From Clarkia xantiana subsp. parviflora (lineage: Eukaryota > Streptophyta > Magnoliopsida > Myrtales > Onagraceae), in assembly GCA_036873135.1 (NCBI GenBank), contig JAPTYO010000001.1:51406624-51470623 (forward strand): a DNA stretch of 64,000 nucleotides, read 5' to 3'. Below, piece by piece: positions 56,027 through 64,000 of the stretch. The notes under the pieces were generated by a model. The model had not been told where the DNA came from, ran no database searches, and worked only from the letters and a program-made list of their open reading frames with translations. The position numbers and the translations under genes were made by a program. Within the stretch, counting starts at the first letter, position 1. Each line of letters begins with the position of its first letter.

Positions 56027-56443
56027 GAGCATCCATAGTGGTATTACGTAAAGATTACGTAAACGTGGGTCCTACATATTTATTTAAGTAAAACAACAAA
56101 AACTATCTACAGTGGTTTTACATAGCATTTCTTAAAGATGAGACCCACACGTTAATTTATGTTTTTACATAAAGCATTCATTAAATTTAAGTAATGCACT
56201 ATGTATTACGTAACCAATTTTTTATTATAAATTAATTCAATTTATAATTAATGCTAATATCTTATTGGTGGTTGTTGCAAAATTTAATAATAAAATATAT
56301 TTAAGGAATATGTTTAAGTAATACGATTGCAGAGAAAATATTTTTTACGTGTGTCTTAAATTTACGTATTACTTAAAGTGTACATAAATGTCTACGTGGC
56401 AACTTTAAAGAATACAATTTATGTAAAACCATTGTGGATGCTC
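56027..56443. mobile_element. Tourist-like (PIF/Harbinger) MITE
   Basis: 417 bp with inverted ends GAGCATCCATAGTGGT and ACCATTGTGGATGCTC, flanked by TAA (56024-56026 and 56444-56446). The interior is rich in ttacgtaa words. A three-base TWA duplication fits PIF/Harbinger. Confidence 0.82.
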
Positions 56444-56473
56444 TAATGTTAGTAATAAAAGAGAATGTAAGAG

Positions 56474-56479
<6 letters not shown>

Positions 56480-56508
<29 letters not shown>

Positions 56509-57115
56509 CATCCATATTGTATATTAAATGAACATCTAATAAATACATTAAATATATCACATTTATGATGTTATTTTTTTTTTCAAGAATATTCAATTTT
56601 AGAAAGAAAAAATTTATTATAATGCAGTAAAAAGAGATCAATTTATAATGTTAAATGAACCGGATATTTTTAAAAAAAAAAATTAGTAAGATAATTATTA
56701 AAAAAAAAAAAAAAAAAACTTCATCAAATTTTGTATATTTTAATGATATGACTTAAGTGGTAAAGTTGACTCGGGAATGAAAGGAATATTATATATGTAA
56801 ATATAAGAGTGTATCGATACCTTCATCCATAGGTTCGGACTTATGAGACAATTGGTTAAGGCTCACGTCTTATTCTGAACATAGTATTAGAGCGCACATG
56901 CTAATATTACCTCCTATTAAATAGAATTTGAAACTCATTATGTTGTTAAGACCTAATTGAGGTCGGCCGATGTGGCCAATTATGTTTAAGACCCGAATGA
57001 GGTTAAGGCCGAGGTGGCCGGGAGGATGTTAATACGTGTAAATATAAGAGTGTGCTGATACCTTCACCCATAAGTTCGGACTTATGGGACAATTGGTTAA
57101 GACTAAGTCTTGTTC
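56480..57115. repeat. TA microsatellite and a 240-bp-spaced direct repeat
   Basis: A TA run lies at about 56479-56505. A block of about 70 bp (taaatataagagtgt, ataccttcancca, gttcggacttatg, gacaattggttaag) occurs at about 56797-56866 and again at 57038-57106. This may be a tandem fragment of an LTR; no coding sequence. Confidence 0.65.
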
Positions 57116-57840
57116 TTAATAGTTTGAAAAAAAAAATTAACACTCGTCAAATATTTTTTCGAATTTTGTAAAATTATATATATTTTTATATATAATATAT
57201 TTTTAATATTTTATATAACTCAAAAATATATATTTAATTCAATTAACATATTAATTATTTTGTTCATTCTTTACCATACTTTTTGCTACAGTTAAATGTT
57301 GATTAATTAATGAAAGATGAATTGTACAATGTGGGGACAAAGCAAGACATACATGTCAAGATTTCATTATATCAAGAGTTAATTATAATTACCGAATTGA
57401 TGGTTGAAATATCGAGTGTTAATATTCTTTCCCCTTTTCTTCTTATTATTATCTATGTACAAAACTTTCATCATCTTAGTCTCAGTCTTGTCACGGAACT
57501 CTTGTTTTACTTTATTTTTCTCATATATTGTTTTACTTTATATTTTTTTTTTCTCATATATTTCTTTCTACAAGTAACGTTGAAACCGGTAAACTGGCTA
57601 ATTGTCACGCAACTAAGTTCCCAAATCGTGCTCGGGCTAATCATATATAACAGGATAAGTGGACACAAAGTCTACATCAACTGGTCTTTTTTTAGGTAGT
57701 TAAATCAATCAACTGATCAAAGTAAATGATTTCACTCTCACATAAATTATGGGTGAAAAATATCCTCTACGAAAGTTCGGGATGGTATATACTGAAATTT
57801 CGGATTTCCTACTTCGCGGCAAATGAGTAATTGGGCCGAA
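57116..57840. other. AT-rich intergenic DNA upstream of CENH3
   Basis: No gene seen; long T runs. An open frame at 57310-57699 has low-complexity hydrophobic content and no family resemblance. Confidence 0.5.
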
Positions 57841-57841
57841 T

Positions 57842-57907
57842 CAGGCCCATATTAGGCCCATATCAGGCTCGGCCTCCGTGCAAAAATACAAACGCACTCG
57901 GCGCAAA
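57842..57907 (+). promoter_or_regulatory. Site II and E2F-type elements of the CENH3 promoter
   Basis: Repeated aggccca words (57842-57860; TGGGCC/TGGGCY on the other strand) match site II elements of genes active in dividing cells. GGCGCAAA at 57900-57907 is the complement of TTTGCGCC and fits the E2F consensus TTTSSCGC, about 135 bp upstream of the ATG. CENH3 is a reported E2F target in Arabidopsis, so the placement makes sense. Confidence 0.6.
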
Positions 57908-58041
57908 ATAGCGCAGTGGGGCCCTTTCCTCCTCTTCAACCTTCCAAAGAATTCAAACTCCTTCTTCGTCTCTGGGTGCTGCTAACGGTGCGCTTCGGAA
58001 ACCCAGTTAGTATCTGGGAAATGTTACTTGAGTAGTTATCA

Positions 58042-59872
58042 ATGGCGAGAGTAAAGCACCAAGCTCCCAGTAGGAGCACCAAAAAACATGGTTTGATCTC
58101 TTCCACTTCCTCTCTGCTGCCTTCTATTCTACCTCTCTGATTCCGTCGAACCCTAACCTTTTTTTTTTGTTGGCGTAATGCAGGTGCTAGCGCTTCGGCA
58201 GCTGCCTCACCGGCGTCTGCTGGACCGAGTTCGGTATGTCTCTTCCAAATTTCACTATTATTCCACAATTTGAAATATACTATCCTACTCGCTTTTACTT
58301 CGGAACTTCTGGTTCTTGTTGCTGTTTGGTAAATGTCGATGAAAGACAGCGCTATCCATTTCTAGGAAAATTGCTCTTTGATCTGAAAATTTTGAACATG
58401 GAGTGGCATTGTTAACTGGAAATTGGAATGCTATAGCGTCATTAAGGCACCTCATTTTACTGCTTGTTATTTCTGTCTGCAAACTGAATCCTTGTTTCCT
58501 TGTGCTAGTCTTGATTTGAGATGAAAGCGTTAGTCTTTTAGTTTACTATTTTTTTTTTCTTATAGATACCTGCAAGATCAAGTCCTAGAAAGAAGGCTGG
58601 CCAAAAATGTGAGTTTTGTTGCTTAACCAATAATGTTATTTTCTTATCTTTAAAATGGTATATTAGAATTGCTAGCATGTGTTCTCTCCAATCAAAGGGA
58701 CTTAGTTCATAATATCATGTATGATAGCTTCTACAGCACCGACAGAGGGGAAGAAGCGGCGGAACAAATCAGGTACAGTTGCTCTTCGGGAGATTCGGAA
58801 GTTCCAAAAATCTGTGAACCTGCTCATCCCTGCTGCTCCATTCATCCGAATGGTAAGTTGGAAACTGTATAAACTATAATTAAATTGATAGTTATGAGTA
58901 TATATTTGTAGATGTACATTAAGTTGCATCTGTAAATGTATCCTAGCTTTAGTAATGGGCAGTGTGATCTGTTTGTTGTGTAGCTGCTACGAGTCTATGC
59001 AGTTAAGAAGGAAACTAGTTAGTAGCACTTGGTTTATTTGAGGTCTAAGCTTATAGGATAGATATAGTAGAAGAAAATAGCAGATCTGGTGGGGCTTTAA
59101 CTAAAATAAAAACTTGGTTAAGTGGTCTTTATGATTACTTGCGTTCTGAGCTTTACCCTGTCTTTATCACAATTCATTATCATATGTAAGGACTAAGGAC
59201 TAAGGAAGCTCTGTCCTTTTAAAAAAATCTATTTTTTCTGATTATACGTTTGAATGCTTTACATGATATGATGATATATTATACCTTATTTGTAATACTT
59301 CAAATATTGGTAGGTGAGAGAGATAAGCAGTGCTCAAAGTACAACCACAACAGTTACTCGTTGGCAGCTTGAAGCTCTGATGGCACTTCAAGAGGTACTT
59401 ATGTTTCTCCTGGGATACTGGACCTTTCATATTAAAGGATCTCTTATGAACTAGTCAATGGTGCCTAAATGTATATGGTTATTGTAGATTTTTGTGTGTA
59501 TCCACATAAGACTAGTCATCATTATAATAAGCGAAAATGAATATTGAGATTTAGTGATATTAAGATTTGGTCTTTATATAATTGTTGATTGATTGATTGA
59601 TGTTGGTTATGATAGGCAGCGGAGGACTATCTGATTCACTTGTTTGAAGATTCAAATCTGTGTGCAATACATGCAAAGCGCGTTACTCTGAGTATATTCT
59701 TTTCTTCTTTATCATGATTAGTGTTATCCATTAATTATAACACTCACGTATAAGTTGTGTATATATTTGTTTTTTCATGTGTACTAATCATTCATCTTAA
59801 TTTTGGTTCAAACCAGTGAGAAAGGATTTTGAGTTGGCACGTAGACTATCAAGATCGGGGCAGAAGTGGTGA
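58042..59872 (+). CDS. CENH3: Centromeric histone H3 variant (CENH3 / CENP-A)
   Basis: Seven exons: 58042-58090, 58184-58233, 58566-58608, 58737-58852, 59314-59394, 59616-59691 and 59817-59872, all GT-AG with consistent phases, giving 156 residues. The N-terminal tail (about 60 residues, starting MARVKHQAP) is rich in Ala, Ser and Lys and unlike canonical H3. The histone fold has [20 protein letters not shown], then APFIRMVREI, and loop 1 is the extended CENH3 form ([20 protein letters not shown]), followed by [20 protein letters not shown] and [15 protein letters not shown]. It ends in Trp (SGQKW), as plant CENH3s usually do. It replaces H3 in centromeric nucleosomes and specifies the kinetochore. 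The segment before GTVAL reads RRNKS rather than the common RYRP. AATAAA lies at 59925-59930. Confidence 0.96.
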
Positions 59873-60313
59873 CTAAGATGAGCGATAGGAGGGGAGGGTA
59901 CTACTAATTCTACTGCACAATTTTAATAAAATTGTATGTTTTGTGGATTATTACACCTATGTGTACTCATTCAGTCATGGACACAGCTATGTGGTCTTGT
60001 AGGGAGATAGAGAGAGACTTGATGTGTTTTAGTGCATTGTTAGATGTGTTAATTAGGTTGGTTTCTGGGAACCATGAGGTGAGTAAAAAAATGTCTGGAA
60101 ATTCCTCATTGTTGTTGATTGTGGAAATATATCGACATAAGAGTTGTTCTAGACGTTATCTATACACGCAACAATGAACACAAGTAAGAGATGAAGCTTT
60201 ATTTCAACACAGGAAAAAACAGTGGAAAAAATTGCCAATTTATATACCACTACTACTGCTACTATAGTACTCCGGAACACACACACACAATGGCAGCAGC
60301 ACGCTGTAAGTAA
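59873..60313. other. Convergent 3' UTRs of CENH3 and the EEIG1-like gene
   Basis: The two stop codons face each other 441 bp apart. An AATAAA for CENH3 is at 59925-59930. No other feature seen. Confidence 0.5.
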
Positions 60314-63300
60314 CTACTCGCAGTTCAACCATATATCGCGAAGCAGATCAAACCTGAGGGCGTTTTGGTGGGTCCCACTGTCCCTTGATCGAGACTCATC
60401 AGTGAATATCAAAGCCATAGGAGAGTTGAGTTCATCGAGTTCATCGTCACTGGTGTAAGATTTGCGAAGCAAGGAGGATCCGGTTCTCTGGAGTTTGTTC
60501 TGGGTCCCACATTCTCCGATAACTGTCGCCACTGCATTTGGTGAGGGAGGAATGTATAATGGAGATGCTGCGCTGTATGGATAGCTTGCAACTGAGTCGG
60601 ACCCGTCTTCAAGTTGATCCTGTGTGGTGGAAAGCCATGAACATGATGATAGCTAAATTCTGATTTCAAAATTAAACTTCTTTATTAAAAAGAAAAGGAA
60701 ACAGGCAAACAAAAAGCATTTACCTCAGAGTCCAAGGCTTCAAAGACGACACCTGGGATTGGATCGGGGCAGAACTCATCGGGAACAAAGGTGTTCAGGA
60801 CTCTCTTAATCAACGAAACACCAAATGTAGGACATACCTATACACAAGATAGATGGACATGATTATAAAAGCTTATACTAGATAGTAAGTAAGTAAGTAG
60901 TATAGAACTTTGGGTTTCAGATTTGGACTAGACCTCTTGTCTGATAGTTTTGCTTAAGAGCATGTCCTTGGGCAGCATCATGAGATCACTTAATGCATCA
61001 AGGAGATGAAATGATTTGAATGATGAATCTTGTCTATCATCATCATCGTCATTCTGGCTATCATTCTTATCTTCAGCTGAATCATCGTCCATGCCGAACA
61101 AATCAGTTAACCATCTTGACCAGTTTCCAATCTGAACAACATATAACATCAGGAGCTCAGAAACGAAAAGTGGAAGAAGATGAAACAATTTTTAGTTTAT
61201 GCGGGTTCATCATCCACATCCCAACATTATATTATGTTATTACCAGCTACAATAAACAAATTGTATTATGAATGATCCTTGTGATTTTCTATCAAACCCA
61301 ACTGTTAGATGAACTAAACTAGGCCAGAAAAGTTCTAATATATTGAACAGGTGACATCTAGAAATTACTAGGGAGACCAAAAATGATGCCACGTTGGTTA
61401 GAATTCTATATATTAAGATGCCTACCACAGTTTTCAGCTGTGCACCATCTCCAAAGCTCGATTTTCCTGGTGGAATAGGAAGAACTTTGGTATCACTAAT
61501 GGGGTCGGATACTGGATCTGTTGGGATATCATCAGCAGATTCACGAAGAATTGCATTGAACATTGCGACATCTAACCGACAGACACACTGCTCCATTATC
61601 TGCACAAACAATGAAGATGCATGAAGTTCAATAGCATGAGACTTATTATGGAATATATGTGGACTAATTTTAAGTCCATCATAATTAAAAATGCATATTC
61701 TTTTCATAGGACATACCTAAATGCGTAGTTTCTGCAGGTTGGGAAACTCAATTACCATTATCCAGAAGTAAATATGTAGACTTCCTAAGATACTTTTTGT
61801 GGAACTTTTTTCAAACAACCGCATGCGAGTAATTTTGTTTGATTTCAAAAGAAAAGAGAGCATGATAGAATGAAAACATGAATTGATACCAATCTAGGAA
61901 GCATCGATAAGCAGCCACATTCATGTCCTCCAGCCCGAACAGGACAAAGCCTCTCACATGCCTCTTTGAAGGCTTTCTTCCACAGGTCAAGTTGATTGTG
62001 TTGATGAGTTTCTTTCGAGTTATCTCTACTTGCTCCAGCAGACTGCATACAAGGAGTCAGGGTCTGGAAGCGTAATAGATAAATGTCAGCATACTTCAAG
62101 AAAAATAATTGCTATCAAAATCTTAGGAGAAGGGAGACAAAGGGATGAAAGCATTATACCTGCCACCAGATGGACTCAACTGCGCGAGAGAAAATCCAAG
62201 CTTCAACTTTCTCAAGTGCAGAAATAAATGTTTGTGGATCCTCCCAGTCCAATGTTCTGTTGCATTCACTTTTATTCTTAATGGGGGAAGACTCCCACTT
62301 CAACGCTGGTGCCTTATCCTTTTGCTTCACGGCTCCAAGACTTTGAGCTGGTGGGGAAGTTGATAGCTCTTTATCTGCCATTGATTTGCTGATAATTGCT
62401 CTCAGTACAACTGAATTTGATAGCCAATATGTTAACCTGTTCCACAGAAAATTGTTGACTACATTATATTCTTATTAACATTATAAATCTGTCATAAGCA
62501 AGTCAGCTCCATACCTTGGGACATCATTTCCACATGCCTTAGAGACCAGAACTAAACCTGAAATGGCACTTCTAGCAGCACTTGCTCTCCTTAACAATGA
62601 ATGCTCTTGACCAGCATGAAGATAGAACCGGGAAAGCCTCCGAGCAGGAGCATGGACCTTACTTATGGAACTTCCATGCTCTGCAACTATTGAATAAAGA
62701 GAAACCTCAACAGCAGCAACTTCTCTCAGCTCACCCTCCAACATTTGGATTTTGCGCTCCATTTGCTGGGCTTTAGCCTCCAAAACTGTAGTCCTCGTAT
62801 CTCTGGTAGAAGCTTTCGCATCTTTTCTTTCGTTACTTCTAATGAGATTTGACCCATTCTTTGAATCTCCAAGGAAACCACTTCCCTTAATTTCATCTGT
62901 CAAAGGATTAATAACTGTTCCATGACTCTTAACATACTCTGAGGTTGATCGAACAGATCTCACATGCCTTAGTCTTTCACTTGGAGTAGTTTCCTTTGCA
63001 CCAAGGTTTTCCATGCTAAAGGAGGACAAATCTGTTGCTTGGGAACCTTGGCTATCAATAGAAACTATGTTAACTGGATCGATGGCACCACTACCAACAT
63101 ACTGGTTTTGCATATCATGGTTTTCAGATCGGTTTTCTCCATCATTTTTGTCCACATCATTTGTTTTACCAATCTCATCAAGGCAACCTCCATTTACAAC
63201 TGTGAATCTCTCGTAGCGATCACTGTCCACCACATTGGCACTGTTTGCACTGCTCCAGTTCTGCTCACTACTTATGTTGCCATTTGGCTCTTCATCCCTT

Positions 63301-63578
63301 TGACCATTGGTAAAAGACGACAATGAAGAATGGCCACAATGCACAACTGCTTTATGAATAGATATGGAACTAGACCTAGGAGAGATAGAGGAAGCACGGC
63401 CATTATCTGGGCCTTCCAGATCATAAGATAGGTCCATTGACGACGAACGTGAAGAGTTAGCCACAATGTCTTCACGGGATGCAATGATCGATGTGGCATC
63501 ACATTCTTTAATCCCAGTATCTGAAGTAAAGCTCTTCCTTTCATCACCTTCGCCTTTATCTCTGACAGAATTAGATTC
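60314..63578 (-). CDS. EEIG1/EHBP1 (NT-C2) family protein, C-terminal seven exons
   Basis: Exons 62515-63578, 62160-62436, 61890-62063, 61426-61599, 60934-61131, 60724-60837 and 60314-60619 join in frame to 768 residues plus stop; the gene continues past the window, where the N-terminal C2 domain should be. The large first exon is low-complexity Ser/Asn-rich, then a coiled coil (RKIQMLEGELREVAAVE) and the conserved SIVAEHGSSISKVHAPARRL, ASAARSAISGLVLVSKACGND. Following exons have LTYWLSNSVVLRAI, DLWKKAFKEACERLCPVR, CRLDVAMFNAILRESADDIP, GNWSRWLTDLFGMDDD, VPDEFCPDPIPGVV and SSLLRKSYTSDDELDEL. These match the plant family typified, as I recall, by At3g01810. Biochemical role poorly defined. Confidence 0.9.
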
Positions 63579-64000
63579 CTGCAGTTTAAGAATACTATCA
63601 TGTATAACTTGCAGAAATTATAATGTAACGTCATTTTCTAGCTAGCAGCTGCAAGACCATTTTGGAATCTTGTATTCAGTCTCAGTGTTTTGTAATATCC
63701 GGTAGGAACACACAGGTAACGTTAAAAAAAATTATATCAAGATGAGAAGAGCAAGAGCCAAATGAATACATAGGTCTATTTGGCATGAAATATCTCAATT
63801 AAGTGAAAATGAATATCAGGAGAATTTTTCATTTACTGAAAAGTTGATCATGCTAACAGATGTGACCGCTCTCAGCTAATTCGGAGTCAAATATGTAATA
63901 TCAGATAGTCAAATATGTAATATCAGATAGATTAAAGGATAGGTGGGAATGTTTCCTGCCCGGAAGGGTAAAGTCAGAAGAATGACCAAAAATACAAAAA
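63579..64000. other. Intron or intergenic DNA of the EEIG1-like gene
   Basis: Begins with the acceptor (ctgcag on the minus strand) of the preceding exon. I see no further exon before the window ends. Confidence 0.5.

Noticed and set aside
1..64000. tRNA and rRNA genes
   Set aside because: No cloverleaf-consistent A and B boxes or rDNA-like sequence were noticed on either strand; only PBS words complementary to tRNA ends occur. A tRNAscan run would settle this.

Overview
The window is nuclear DNA of a flowering plant, most likely a eudicot. Genes have GT-AG introns, intergenic DNA is AT-rich, and more than half of the sequence is plant-type transposable elements (Ty3/Tat and Copia LTR retrotransposons, hAT and foldback MITEs, a Helitron). 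Nothing bacterial or viral is present. The species cannot be named from sequence alone.

Host genes, left to right: cytosolic ribulose-phosphate 3-epimerase (7302-9376, +, seven coding exons including a 5-nt microexon); an NADPH oxidase (Rboh) gene spread over 16 kb on the minus strand (13159-29376), ten exons that join in frame but lack the transmembrane haem core; a single-exon LysM receptor-like pseudokinase (48740-50752, +); a DUF247/UPF0481 gene with one frameshift (54387-55710, -) and a broken tandem duplicate (51955-52615, -); centromeric histone CENH3 (58042-59872, +, seven exons, with an E2F-like site upstream); and the C-terminal seven exons of an EEIG1/EHBP1 (NT-C2) family protein (60314-63578, -) whose N-terminus lies beyond the window. 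From memory, the EEIG1-type, LysM-kinase and epimerase genes are close neighbours in Arabidopsis (At3g01810, At3g01840, At3g01850), so this looks like a conserved block inflated by transposons.

Mobile elements are deeply nested. Rboh intron 1 (7.2 kb) holds a Copia element (TSD TTAAC), which holds a hAT MITE (8-bp TSD) and a larger hAT-like element, which in turn holds a foldback MITE (9-bp TSD). Rboh intron 5 holds a second Copia element (TSD CTAAT) and introns 5 and 6 hold foldback elements. At 32698-43025 a small Copia-type element (TSD GCTAT) has been split by an almost pristine 8.9-kb Tat/Retand-like Ty3 element (33470-42398, TSD ATTCC). The 3' part of a second, older copy of that Tat family opens the window (1-3971). 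A Helitron occupies 44432-47005.

The most interesting object is the Tat element. Its gag-protease-RT polyprotein runs on the minus strand and has lost the RT thumb, RNase H and integrase core, yet its LTRs are almost identical, so it moved recently, probably with enzymes supplied in trans. On the opposite strand it carries what I predict to be a four-exon gene (34754-37602) with its own TATA box, three GT-AG introns and an 869-residue product. A 50-bp array of about eleven units, rich in palindromes, separates the 3' ends of the two convergent units. The second notable object is the Rboh gene, whose membrane domain is cleanly missing while the flanking exons stay in frame.
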